This document shows, piece after piece, positions 34,113 to 45,512 of a DNA stretch of 64,000 nt (positions are counted from its first letter, which is position 1; each line of letters starts with the position of its first letter). Made by a program: the position numbers and the translations under genes. Source of the DNA: Clonostachys chloroleuca (taxonomy: Eukaryota; Ascomycota; Sordariomycetes; Hypocreales; Bionectriaceae); the NCBI GenBank assembly GCA_037952775.1, contig JBANAY010000003.1:11842001-11906000 (forward strand), read 5' to 3'. The notes under the pieces were generated by a model. The model saw only the letters and a list, made by a program, of their open reading frames with translations, did no database searches and was not told the origin of the DNA.

Positions 34113-34781
34113 GGCGGTTTACTACTGAGCGCAGGCGAGTTGAACTTAGGTCAGGATATGTAGAATTGATGCTCCGCGCATACTGAATGCCATCTGAGAT
34201 TTCTCCAGAGCCTTTCGCATTGAGAAGGCAAGGATTTGCGGCACGTCGTAACATAATGAGCTGCCGGGTTGTTGTCGACCCATTCGGGAGCAATATTCCC
34301 GGAGCACTAACTGTCCGGGTTCTGCATTATTATGACATATTGCGGATACTAGCGCACCAGCCGATTACTCTTTTTGTCTACGTCGGCTTGATGCCGACTT
34401 CAACTTAATTAATTGCCTCTAGTTCACTAGGTAATTGAAAGACGCAATCGCAACCTCGTCTTATTCGTTTAAAGGAGATCAAAAGCGACAAAATAGCTCA
34501 TAGCTTCAAACCCCTATTGCTAGCAAATCCTGTAAATGTATTCCTCGTCTCATGCCTGACCCTGCCAGTTGCGGGTTGATGGCCATATCTTTCGTATAAC
34601 AGCAACAGTTCTTCTTTCTGGTTTCCGACAAGTCTTCAGTGTCTTTCCATCCCCCTCGAAAACCACCATGGCTTCTTCTGAAATCTTCTTAGATTGAATA
34701 AGATATCAGCCGAAGAAAATCCCACTTTCAGAGACGCGTTTTCTTCATTGCATCAATGGTGATTTGGACATCATTTTAGAG
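34113..34781. other. Intergenic, ferroportin-like / Myb-like gene
   Basis: Tandem minus-strand genes; promoter of the transporter and 3' UTR of the small Myb-like gene. No metal-responsive GATA cluster or other named site is clear enough to call. Confidence 0.4.
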
Positions 34782-35413
34782 TTAGTCCTCTGAGGACAGA
34801 GACTCAAACTCGCCGTTCTTCTCCAGCTTCACTTTTGGTTCAGCCTTGACACGGGTTTTCCCTGCCATAATTCGTCTGTTAGCTGAAATCCCATAATACT
34901 GCGATCTTTGGGTCGGAATCTTACCGTTGCCTCGCTTCTTGGGGGTTGGCTCATCATCTCCGTCCTCATCATCCGCCTCAGCCTTGGCCCTCTTTCCCTT
35001 CTTGCCTGCGTAGAACAGAAGTTAGAACCGTGCGACATGCCTTGAGATGAAGCCTAGAAAAAAAAATCGGAGACGAGAGAAAAAGTGTATGCAAGCAAAT
35101 AAGGGACTAACCAGAAGCCTTGTTCGGGGTAGAGGGCGCTGACTCGCCCTGCTGAGCATCGAGTTCAGCAAGCTGCTTATTAACTTTGGTCCATTGATTC
35201 TGAAGCGACTTGGTCGAACGTTCGCCCATCTTGATGCTTGACCAGTTGATGGTGCGGTTCTTCTCCCGGAGATGACGGATTATGTGAAGCAAAAACTGAT
35301 ACTGAGGGTGACGACATGTCAGACATTGATTTTTCTTATGAGGGTGGATGTATAGGGGTTACCTTGGCTTCTTCTGTCCATGCCCCCTTGCCATTGTCAA
35401 CTTCGGTCGACAT
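34782..35413 (-). CDS. Small Myb/SANT-like protein
   Basis: Four exons (35413-35363, 35295-35112, 35005-34925, 34861-34782; introns 67, 106 and 63 bp) encode only 131 residues. The N-terminal half is a single Myb/SANT-like domain: GAWTEEAKFLLHIIRHLR, NWSSIKMGERSTKSLQNQW and TKVNKQL give the expected three helices with spaced aromatic residues. The rest is low-complexity: a Ser/Pro/Thr linker, a basic KKGKRAK patch, an acidic EADDEDGDDE run, another basic PKKRG patch and an acidic end. This suggests a nuclear DNA- or chromatin-binding protein. Similar short Myb-like proteins are widespread in filamentous fungi with no assigned role. Splice joins keep the frame and use standard sites. Confidence 0.78.
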
Positions 35414-36588
35414 TTCGAGTAGGTATATTGTTGGATTCGACTGTGAATCCCTGCTACAGAAACTTAGATTGTGCTCCGTATCAGAGTTGACCCAGTCACT
35501 GAAGAGTGCCCAGCCCAGGAAGGATGAAGTGAATGCGATGAAAGAAGGTGATAAACAGAGAAGATCGGCTCAAAAAGTTGGAATGGATCGGATTTCATGT
35601 GTTTAAGGTATGAAATTGATGTGATCGAACCTCGCGAGGACTTACAGATCTTGTGATGTGTTGTAACTGGTAACTGGAGGAGTTCAGATGACGATGTAGT
35701 TGCAAAGGTGCAAACGAAGCTTGTTGGTGTGAGAAGTGGGAGAATGGCAGATGACCTGCTTGAGGATCTAAAGTTGAGTTGGATGGTGTGGAGTCGAGTG
35801 TTGTTGTGAGGAAGAGGTGAGAAAGCTGCCGCCTGAGGTGAAAGGCAGAGATGAAGGCCATTTAGGCAGGGCACGACTACTCACACCCCGCGCGCTCCTT
35901 CCATCTGCTGAAGTACGACCTATTGCATGCAGCGTTAAATTTGGTCAAATTATCTTTACAGTTCTGGGCCAATTCATTCGTGAATGAGACGACCTTTCAC
36001 GGCCTTGTCTGGTGACCCCTTGCAATACTACCCCCTGACATCAACCTCATGGCGAAGAGGAGAACAAGTCTACTTGGAATTGTAACAATTCATTGTGTTC
36101 GTGAATTCTATTCCTAGCGCTTCGTTAGGATAGATATACACCGGAATGCATAACCTTTGTTTCCGCCACACCAACCCCTGGCCAGTCCCCTTTGAACAGA
36201 ACAAGTCCCTCACGCCCAAAATTTGTTCTAAGCACCCAAAACAATCTCTAGCCATATCAAAATCATTGAGAATCTCTGCTTGAGGTCGTTGAAACGCAAA
36301 CAGTCATCCGTTTACCTATGCCCAACGCCCAACGGTTATCAAAATCAAAATCTAACTACACTCCCATATATGTCCCTATCAAACCAGCATCAGAATATCG
36401 TCTGTTCAGCCCGTCATCATCACAGTTTCCTCAGCGCAAGTGTTGCATGTCCAAAGCAACGGCATTTTGCGAGCTGCCCAGAAACGTGATACGCACAGGT
36501 TGAGACATCTAAGTCGGACGCAAAAGAATATCCTGCGTGCATAGGCCCAACTTCTTTTGTACAATGAAACATTCTCCCTGCTCGCCCT
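35414..36588. other. Intergenic, Myb-like / J-domain gene
   Basis: Upstream region of the Myb-like gene and 3' region of the J-domain gene. Frames of up to 136 codons exist at 35464-35874 on the minus strand, but they are Ser/Leu/His-rich with no family likeness and I do not call them. Confidence 0.4.
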
Positions 36589-39186
36589 TTATTTCATCTT
36601 AGCTCTGAACGTCATGAATTCTCGCAACCGCTCTTCGTGATTCTCGCACGCCTCATTCCAGCGTCTTCGGACATCATTGTCTTGGCTAACAGCCTTCAAA
36701 TACTCTGCACAGCCTTCATCTCCTCGCGCGCGAAGGAAGTCGTACCCGTTGGCTGCCCGTGAGGCAACCAGGTTACTTCGCCGCGCTTCAAAATGGTCGA
36801 TAACACTGCTGTTAAACTCGCCCCACTGTCGTAGGTATGTCTCAAAATCGGCTGCGTATTTCTGCCAAGCAGAGGCTGTAGGCTTGATACCCTCGATTGC
36901 AAATGAGGGGGATGGTCGAGGTGCCACGGGGATTTGCGGGAATGCTAAGCGTGTTATATCCTTGTCACCCCTGTCGAAAACTTCGCCTGACGCTTTACTC
37001 TCGAATGGTAGGTGATCTTTCATGTCCTTGAAAGATTTCAGACCCGATGCCTGCTGAGCAAACGGCGCTACCTTACTTAGGTCTGCGAGACTGGCCTTAA
37101 ACTCCTCGCTGTCCTCCGACCCTGCCGCATTGGCGTTCACCTTCGTCTCAGGGCTCTTCTTACTACCAGCACTTCCCGCTCTTGTGCCGAAATCGCCAGA
37201 CCGCCATTCTGGTCTAGAGGGCTCGACAGGTATGTTTCGGGCTTCATGGACTGGTGCTTCCACTGGTTCTTGCGGCGGGTCTATATCCATAGCTTGAGGG
37301 CTATCCACAGCGGCTGGATTTGGTTGAGTTTTGCGTCCGGTCCACGAAAAGACCTCCTCGTCACTGCTGTCCTCGATCGTGATCACATCTGGCTGCGATT
37401 TGGGTTGCCTAGTTTTCTTAGCATTCGCGCGGCTGGCTTTGGTAGGCGAAACAGATGTACTTCGAGTTTGTGGCTCAAAAGTGTGCGGCCCAAACTGATC
37501 ACCCCACGTATTGGCATCAAAGGCAGTTTGTGGCTGGGAGGCTTGACCAGCCTTCGGGGCACTCGATGAATTCGCTGCCGCAGATTTCGATGGCGTCTTG
37601 TCTCCGCCATTTTGATTCTGCTGGTTAGTAGAGGCGGCACCGAACTGCCATGGCGTCTTGCCGTCGTCGTTGACGAATGTGGTGTTGATATCATCAGTGC
37701 TACTCCTGGCGAACTTCCCAGTTTCGTCATCTGACAGGTTGAAGCTATTAGAGCACAAGTTAGCACCCTTCGTGTTTCTGTGAAGGCCATTTGTGGTGGA
37801 GGCTCTCAGTCTCGATTTCGGCAGCAATGAGGTCCCAGAGTTTCTGATCAACTGGTCCAACAGTTGTCGCTGCTTTTGCTCGAAAGGCGTAAGAACGCCA
37901 CATTGAGAGTAGGCTCCACTAGGAGCTGATGAATTAGAGAGTATTGTAGTGTCCCCTGCAATGTCTTCCGTCCCATTGTTTCGAGGGGTTGTCTTCTAAG
38001 CAAATCCCTCGACCGCCGGTCGCGGTAGACGTCTGCAATGAAGGAGGCTTTCTGGGGAGGGTGGTGTGGTGCAATAATAGGATGGTCCGTACATTGTCTT
38101 TTTCCCGGCCTTGGCACCTTGTGGTTTGGAACCTAAGTCATTTGTTAATAATCGATCAAAGCCTATGGCCCTTGCGATCGACTTACTGGTAGCACTGTCG
38201 CTGGCATTACCCGACGGGGGTTTGTCCGGAGAGAATGACCCATTTGAGGCCGCTTGAGGACGAACCGCTTCTCTCATACTCTTAGAACGGCTAATGTTGA
38301 GGCCATCGAATAGGTTGGTCTTCTCACCGCCATGGCTTGTGTAGGGAGCCCGATGACGGTTGTCGGCTTGACTGTCATCTCTGAACTGGCGGAGCGGGTC
38401 CTCCATAGGCACTTGTGTACCGAAAGATTCAGTTTCAAACCGGTGATTGTCTGGCCTTGATGAATAGTTTTGGCTCGTTACTGGGGGCTCATCTCCAACT
38501 GTCGCGCCACGTGGATGATATCCCGTCTTTCTGGTCGAGCTAGTCCCGAACGCGTTCTCTGCACGGCGCCTCGCAGACTCGCTCCGGGGCGGCGTTGGGG
38601 GTGGCGGCCCTGATGTGCGGCTGGCTCCTTGGTTGCTCTTATTACCAGCTTGGGCCTTATTGTTTCGCATTTGTTCAAATGCTGTTGCGAAATTCTTCTT
38701 CGCTTCAGCGTCCGAGGCATTCTGTTTTGAGGTCGGGGGGACACCAGCTGAAAATCGAGTGTTCCAACGCTCTGCTCCACGGGATGGGTTGGTTCTGGGT
38801 GCGTGATCGTTGCGCCGCCGAGGCGGCACAGGATATTGCTGGGATACATCGGACCAAGGGTTCCCCTTCACACCAGAGGAACCACCATATCGTCCTACGC
38901 CAGACCTTGTCCGCGTCGCATCGTACTTGGCTTTTTTCTGCGGGTCCGTGAGGATATCATGGGCAGCTTGGATGACGAGAAACTTGGAATTGACCTCCTG
39001 CTCTCGTCCAGGATTTCGGTCAGGGTGATATTTGAGAGCTGCGCCACGAAGATGTTAGTTAGGCCACCGAGGAAAGTAGGCGCGCAACGGAACCTTACCA
39101 AGTCTACGATACTGCTTCTTGATGTCGGTTACATCTGCATCTGGAGGCAGATCCAAGTCTGCATAGTAATCCTGGGTAGAGTTCAT
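36589..39186 (-). CDS. J-domain (DnaJ/Hsp40-type) protein with long disordered tail
   Basis: Hsp70 co-chaperone-like protein. Exon 1 (39186-39099) and exon 2 (39038-38187) join to form an N-terminal J domain (DYYADLDLPPDADVTDIKKQ, then LKYHPDRNPGREQ with the HPD motif at 34-36). Then comes a long Pro/Ser/Gln-rich region. A 54 bp intron (38186-38133) gives exon 38132-38093. The next frame continues to 36589 but meets an in-frame TAG at about 37996. I remove it with a 174 bp intron (38092-37919; CTAAT branch site, CTAG acceptor), giving 769 residues; this join is uncertain. The C terminus (GDEGCAEYLKAVSQ to REFMTFRAKMK) is a compact helical region that looks conserved. The class III J-protein architecture fits none of the named chaperones exactly. 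Confidence 0.72.
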
Positions 39187-41037
39187 GGCAGAGTCTGAAG
39201 CCCGAGCACTTCTTCGTTCTTGCCAGTGGTGCACGGCTTAGATCTTGCTGTTTCGTTACTCCGATGGATCGTGTGCGAAAACAAGCATTGCTATGTGGGG
39301 AAATGCTAGGTGTGGTAGAGAGATCGCGTGCCGCGTTTTTGCCAACGTCTCTTCGTCCGAATAATGGGTGCGCAAGGTGGCAGTAGAGACGTCGTCGAAA
39401 CAGAATCGCCGACGCTGGTTGTGTGGTAGGAGGGACAAGCTAGTCTGCTAGCCAAGCTATTCGAACCGGTTTTCGTGCCTTTTCGCAAAGGTATGTCAGC
39501 AAGCCATGGCCGGGCTACACAATTCAAAAACGAGGGTTGGAGAAATGAAGGTGAGAGTCGTTATGAGGTGGGAAAGCAAAGTATTTGTGGTGGCAGGCTG
39601 ACACACTGACAAGCAGAGAGGCAAGTTGGGCAAGGTCGGTAGGATAGAGTGGGAGGGAGTCAGCAAGCTCGGGATCTGCTGTTTGGGTCGCCTTGCGCAA
39701 CGGCCGTAGACAACAATGCGAATCAAACGTTGTGGGGCCGCAACAAAGCACGAGAGTTCGTCAACAGCGAGCGAACAAAATGTCAATAGAACAAAGCGCA
39801 AAGTGCAAAGGGGCGCGGGGATCTTGAAAGGTTTCAACGTGCATCGACAAGTGGCGGATCTCACCCCAGCTCTCGCCATGGGGTCCGTGGCAGATTTCTT
39901 TTGATACACCCATCTTGGAGAGAGCTAGGCCGGAGAGCTGTGGTGGAGGTACAAGAGGGTACTTACGCTGGCTGCTTGTGTCCTGGATGACGTCAGAAGG
40001 CTGAAAGAACTAGAGGTGCACGCATCTAGCCGACGCAGACCGAAAATAAATGGTACGATGGGTGCGGCCGCGGCAGTTTCTGCAGCAGGATCTAAGCAAG
40101 ATGCGACGAGGGTGGTAGGAAATCCACATCGCACCCGAGGGCGAGTTGGGCGGTGATGTGTCGCCTTGGAGGGGCTGTGTGTGAGAGGAGCCTGTGATGA
40201 TGCAGCTGCCAAGGGCCAGCAATGTACTTCATAAGTACCCGCTAGTGCCTCACTGTATCTTCGAGGGACACCAGAGTTGCCCCACTAAAGAGGCTCACTG
40301 CCGCGTACAACATCTTAGATGGCGGGAGTTTTAGGTAGCATTCTGCAATTGTGTTGCACAAATCGCTTTCTCCAGCCATAAGGGAAGGAATATTTGCAGG
40401 GCGCTTATGTATGAAGGTCAAAGGGACTAATAATAAGCCTTCCACCAGACGAGGATAGGTACGTATGATATCTATATAAACCATGTGCAATTGCCCAGCC
40501 TCATTCAATGTCTTCTCCCAGTGTAGATCTCGCCCTGTGGCTCTTAACCCCTTTGACATATTATATTCACACTTTTACCGGTGGGAATTATCTACTGATG
40601 CTCTACATGACTTTGCGATGTAAATCACCCATTTCCAAGATCACTTATCTAGATACTGAATTCTCCTCCTTTAAACCCTAGCAAGGATGTCATCGGCTGC
40701 CAACCCCCCATCCGCTTCATGTATAACCATTACCCGGTTTGGAGGGCTGAATTGTCATGTGATAGCCCTTCAGCACATCGAACAAACCTTTTCGAGAGGA
40801 TCACCGTGTCAGAGAACCCAAATTGCTAAATGTTTCTGTGATGCTGATGATCGGAGTTAAGTAATATATGTAGGTAGTGTTGAATTATAAAAACTCGCCG
40901 CCCGTTCCCAAAACCCAAGCCCTCGCCTGTTTGACTGCCAAGCAAGATTCCGGCTCCGTATTTGAACCATCGGTGTCTCGAGGCTGCGACGCAAAAGTGG
41001 GGGTGAGAATACAATAAGGCTTGACCTCGCGAGCACT
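39187..41037. other. Intergenic, J-domain / CUE1 gene
   Basis: About 1.85 kb upstream of the J-domain gene and downstream of CUE1. The longest frames (about 105-137 codons at 39496-39909 and 40242-40559, minus strand) have no recognisable domain. Nothing supported. Confidence 0.4.
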
Positions 41038-41707
41038 TCACTCGTCCTTGGCAGAGGTCGTCGACTTCTCAGCCGCGATCTTGGCTTCCATCTTCCTCCT
41101 CGCGGCCAGGATCATTTCCTCCCTCCGTCGCTGAAGCGATGCCTGTCTTTCATCCCGATTCGAGCTCCATCCCTTTCCTTTCTTATCATTTTCCTCTGTC
41201 TCCGAGATTCCGTCGATCTTGTTGGTGAGGTTGTATCGGGTGATCAAATCAGGCTGAGTTGGCTTCGCAGCCTGCCTTGTGGATGATTGCCCGGCATTCG
41301 AGCTAGTCGGCGCTTGGTTTGGCGGGGGAGGGGGTTGGAAGGTGACTGGGGGCTAAATTGAGATATCTTGTCAGCCACGCTGCCCGAATTCCCTCTCCAA
41401 TCGCTTGGGGTCGAATTGGGCGGGCTTCACTTACTGTGTCAAGTCGTCCAGCTAGGATTCTCTCAGTTGTAACCTGGATGCTGCCGCCGTTGCGTTGTAG
41501 GTCCCATAGAATACTTCGTCGGTCTGTTTGGGGAAACATCTGCTGTATCCTCTCCACAGCTACTTCTCTTGACCTTGCGAGTGCTTCCTGCGACCGTCCT
41601 GGTCGCGCGGCCGCGTTGCCATTATTGAAAAAGAGGTAGCGGATGATGAATCCAAAAATGACCAGAATAACCACGAAGTAGGGAAGGGAAATCTGGTCCT
41701 CAGACAT
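41038..41707 (-). CDS. CUE1: CUE-domain ERAD factor, Cue1-like
   Basis: Membrane anchor and activator of the E2 Ubc7 in ER-associated degradation. Exons 41707-41435 and 41352-41038 flank an 82 bp intron and give 195 residues. A single N-terminal membrane anchor (PYFVVILVIFGFIIRYLFF, about 9-27) is followed by a CUE domain at about 50-88. That domain has its MFP motif (IQQMFPQTDRR) and the later helix (DLQRNGGSIQVTTERIL). A Pro-rich linker leads to a C-terminal charged helix (KKGKGWSSNRDERQASLQRRREEM), in the position of the Ubc7-binding region of yeast Cue1. Topology and length fit. An AUP1-like or other CUE protein is less likely because the anchor is at the N terminus. Confidence 0.85.
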
Positions 41708-42719
41708 TGTGCCTCGGCGTGGCCGCTTCAAGCACAGCTGGCTTGTGAGCTATAATAGTCGATGAGATGCTTAGAGGTGCTTATTGCTGATCACGAGGGT
41801 TGGTGACCAGGTATGAATTTCGATGGTGTCGCGGAACGTCAAACCGAGGTGGGACTCCAGTATATTGATATATGGCCCTAGGAATGCATGGCCGCAATGG
41901 TCGCTAATATGATGGTGCCAATATACGAGCAATACTGCCCATCTAGATGATTTAACTCGTTCTATCTCGCACCTGTCTTCGTTGTCGTTGGGTGTCATGA
42001 TTAGGGAAATCCACGGCTAAATGCGCGGTGGGTCCTGGGGCAATTTCACATGTGGCATGACGGCAGTTGGAGCTAATCCTTTAAGTTTCCCTAAGTGAGT
42101 AGCATAAAACGTGGCACCGCCGCGTTCAGCCTCTAAGATTCAATCATGATAATTGGGGGGGAAATAAGACTTATTATATACGTCTTAGCTTTTTGATTGC
42201 TTACGAGGTTATGTAATTGCATGTATACCCTTCATGTGCCTCTTTCTATGTCGCTAGGAACCAGCTAGATGATCTAGTGGGTGCTTGACTGTCACCGCTC
42301 ACTTTGAGAGACACCCAACTTAGATAACTGAACCAAAACTACGGTCACCAGTATTCGAATATCAAATTACCTTTGTTGGCGATGACAGCCCAGTTAGTAC
42401 ATAGAAGGCACGCATCCAAATATTTTCAAGAATAAAACATCACGCATTCATTTGATTTGATGCGCCTCGTCCATTTGCAGGGCGGCCACAAATGTATCTG
42501 TTCCATGTAGCCATTGTGTCCCTTTCCCTGGAGCCTCTGTGAACCCATTCCCTAGTTGGTGCTCATGCTAGAAGAAACCGGTCCGTAACCCCAAAATGGC
42601 CAGAACGCCTCACAACAAAGATTAATCCTCCCACTCCCGTAGGTACGAGAGTCAAAAAGCAACAATCATAGCCTAATTCCAAAGATAAACCCCATGCTTA
42701 CGATCTCCAAAATACACCC
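41708..42719. other. Intergenic, CUE1 / NOT2
   Basis: Promoter region of CUE1 and 3' region of NOT2 (tandem minus-strand genes). A/T-rich near 42120-42240. No gene is seen. Confidence 0.45.
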
Positions 42720-44699
42720 TTAGGACAATACCGGTGGTTGACTCAGCGACGTGTCTAGGTCATTGTAATACAGGGTGAATTCTCGCTGAGAATGTTTTCG
42801 TCAGTTACCTCAACTTGGTACTGCTAGCCAGGCATCGAACAGGGAAATTAGACTTGAGCTTACTCTGTCCTTCCTCCAGGTAGCCGTATCCCAGACGATG
42901 TAGTAGCCTCTCTCGTGCGTCGGGCTTAAGATTTGAGGAGTCATGTGCTCGTCCTTTGTAAGCCACACTTGATGCTTCTTGTGCCACCTCCAGTTACGAG
43001 TATGCCTAGAAATGGTGAGCACGGAGGAACTCATGAGCGAGACGAATAGACTTACAATTCAGAAGCAGCCAAATGTTGCTTGATATCATTGGGACAACTA
43101 TAGAAGATCCAGAATAGAGTTTCTTCATTGAAGCTTCCGATTTTGGTTTCAATAGGTTGCACGTTGGTAACGTTGTAGCAGTCAGGTAATCGAAATTTGC
43201 TGCCACTCACGGTAGGGCGAGGTGGCGCGTCGTCGAATAGAGAGTAATGCTGGTTGGAGATGAGCCTATCTTATTGTAAGCAAGTCACGAGGCGCAAAGA
43301 GGGCATAGCGAAGTTAAACATACTCTGGAGAGGTGATGTCCACGCCCAAAGTTCCAGGATCAATGCCTACGACCATAGTGTGATAGTCGGGATAATTATT
43401 CATCAACGTTCTTAGGCCCTTCACCCCCCACTTGTCAGCTTGAGGCATCCCTTCAAGGGGATCAACAGCTTCTGGGGCCTGGTTTTCTTTGTCCTCCTTT
43501 GATTTAGAGTTTGCAACTTCGCCTTCTTTGGTTCTCAGCGAAACAGCTGTTTGCAGGTTCTTATCCAGGCTGTCCTCACGGAACGCATGCTGAGACCGCG
43601 TGAGACCTAATAAATGGGTGTTTAGTTGAGGATTTTTTATAGGATGCAGTGGAAATGGCCGTCTTCTCACCTCCAGGAGGTGACCGCACACCGCTCGACC
43701 GGCTGTTAGCAGAGAGAGCATTCAGAAGTCCATTACCCCGAGTGGTTTGTGGTGGCCCCGCTGACGCGCCATTCGGCGATCCGAAACCAAGTGAGCCAGG
43801 CGCGAGATCCCCATTCCCGCTTCGATTCAGCGGAGGAAAATCATCTACACTGTTCGACTGAGCTTGGCTTGTGGTTGATGGATTTCCTTGGCTACCGAAT
43901 CGGAAGGAACCATGCGTTGACGTCATCCGAGACGTTGAGGGGTTGAATAGATCTTCCTGTCCGGTTTGTGATTGGATTTGCGTAGCCTGGCTTCTTTGGA
44001 CTGGACCGCTCAGATTTCGACTTCCAGCACTCGACCACATAGATCCTTGGTTAGCAGATGGCAATTGAGCATTATTCGACAGTGACGGGAATTCCCTAGT
44101 TAGACGTAGTCAGTATTGCTAGAGCATAGCACGAAGTGGCATATGTAAGAATTTGTCCAAGTGCAACATCTGACAGCCAATTGCACATAGCTACGGAGGG
44201 TCAGCAGGCCCAGCCGCGCCTGAACACGCCCTAGCGTGGTCGAGGACATGGAAAAAAAACACAGAACTCCTCCGGGGGGTACAAACGTACGACAAATCCA
44301 ACGGTGCTGTCGATTGAGATCCGCTCAAGCTCTGTGCGAAGCTAACGTTTCCGCCCATTTGACGCGTGGGATTCTGGAGACCAACTCCTCCCATCGGCAC
44401 CCCGCCACCGAATGCCCATCCTGAATTATTGCTTGCTATTTCAACACCAGTGTCAGCCCATGTCTTTTCTTTTTTATTTGCAGGAAATCCACGATCCATT
44501 AAGCTTCCAGATGGTCTTCCAGTGAACTTTCAGAGCTTGGCATGTTGTGACTAGATCAAAGTACAAAGCATGCCTCACCTATCTTTCCATTTGGCAGACG
44601 ATTGGGCACAGATCTTCCTGACTGCTGAGGTTGTTGCTGACCGCCATAGCCACCTGGAATCCCCCGCATCGGCTGCGGGACTGGTCCTGGAGTATTCAT
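42720..44699 (-). CDS. NOT2: CCR4-NOT complex subunit Not2
   Basis: Scaffold subunit of the CCR4-NOT deadenylase and transcription regulator. Seven exons (44699-44579, 44435-44291, 44095-43671, 43606-43324, 43265-43056, 43005-42864, 42785-42720) give 463 residues. The start is MNTPGPVPQPMRGIPGGYG. The first join yields NGKIASNNSGWAFGGGVPMG, and the second restores LDLSEFPSLSNNAQLPSANQG, a conserved Not2 element. A Gln/Ser/Gly-rich middle follows. The C-terminal NOT box starts at about residue 325: FDDAPPRPTV, LFWIFYSCPNDIKQHLAASEL, HTRNWRWHKKHQVWLTKDE, ERGYYIVWDTATWRKDR, and the end REFTLYYNDLDTSL. Introns are 49-195 bp; the two largest are in the poorly conserved N-terminal half. All joins keep phase and family spacing. 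Confidence 0.94.
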
Positions 44700-45512
44700 C
44701 TCGTCAGCACCTGTTGTGGTCTTCTTGTTTGCGTCGCTTCGAGCTCGTATGGGAGTTCAGTCCCGTGTCCAAACTAAAGGCAGCTACACCTTAACGTTTC
44801 GAAACACTTTGTCGCTCCGCTTCGAATGCGTTGCTAAAGGCTATGTGCCAGCGAGGGTCGCGTGTAGTTTCTGCATACAGCTCTTGGTGCAAGGGCTGAA
44901 GAGGCAAGGCTGAGGGGTCCGCAAGCATGTTGACTATAGGTAGGTAGTTTCGCCAATGACGATGTGGCGTTCCGAAGCTCGAATGCACTCGAGTCCATCT
45001 CCAGGTGGCAGGCTTATTGGGTCATGAAGGTTGTTGGAAGCGGGGAGGGATGTATGGGTATGCCCTACCTGGCCGATTCATGGTTCGCTGAGTTCGCAGC
45101 GGGCCGTGTAAAATGTTTGGCTCTTTTCGCTTAGAAATGTAAGGGGGGTTGTAAATTGCAGCTAGAGGGTGCGCGATCGACTCGACGGGTGGTACTTTGT
45201 ATCTCGAAGCTACCAAGCACTGGCAAATGCGTTGTTGTCTGTGCGACCGTCCGTAGGAGATTGTGATATGTACGTAAGGTTTAGGCGGTTCGTGGTGGAG
45301 GAGTCGCTTGTCGGACACAAATGCAGCCGCGCCGACGGCGCCACGCCTGGCCAATCACATACATGGATCCCGCGTCAATGGCGGCCAAGAATTCTGGAGA
45401 AGACCTAGTATGAGGGACATGGGGCTTATTTATCGACCAACCTTAGATGAACCTTCATGGACAGCTGATGGGCAGCGCTCAACTGTATTTATCTTTCCTC
45501 GGGTCGTACTTT
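44700..45512. other. Intergenic, NOT2 / ZNG1
   Basis: Promoter and leader of NOT2 and 3' region of the GTPase gene. No coding frame is supported. Confidence 0.45.

Noticed and set aside
40242..40559. 105-codon minus-strand frame upstream of the J-domain gene
   Set aside because: No recognised domain; length is within chance in an otherwise non-coding spacer.
44436..44499. ATG at 44499 (MDRGFPANKK) as the NOT2 start
   Set aside because: It lies in the first intron; joining 44579 to 44435 restores conserved Not2 N-terminal sequence and fits the phase, while the 44499 frame does not connect to exon 1.
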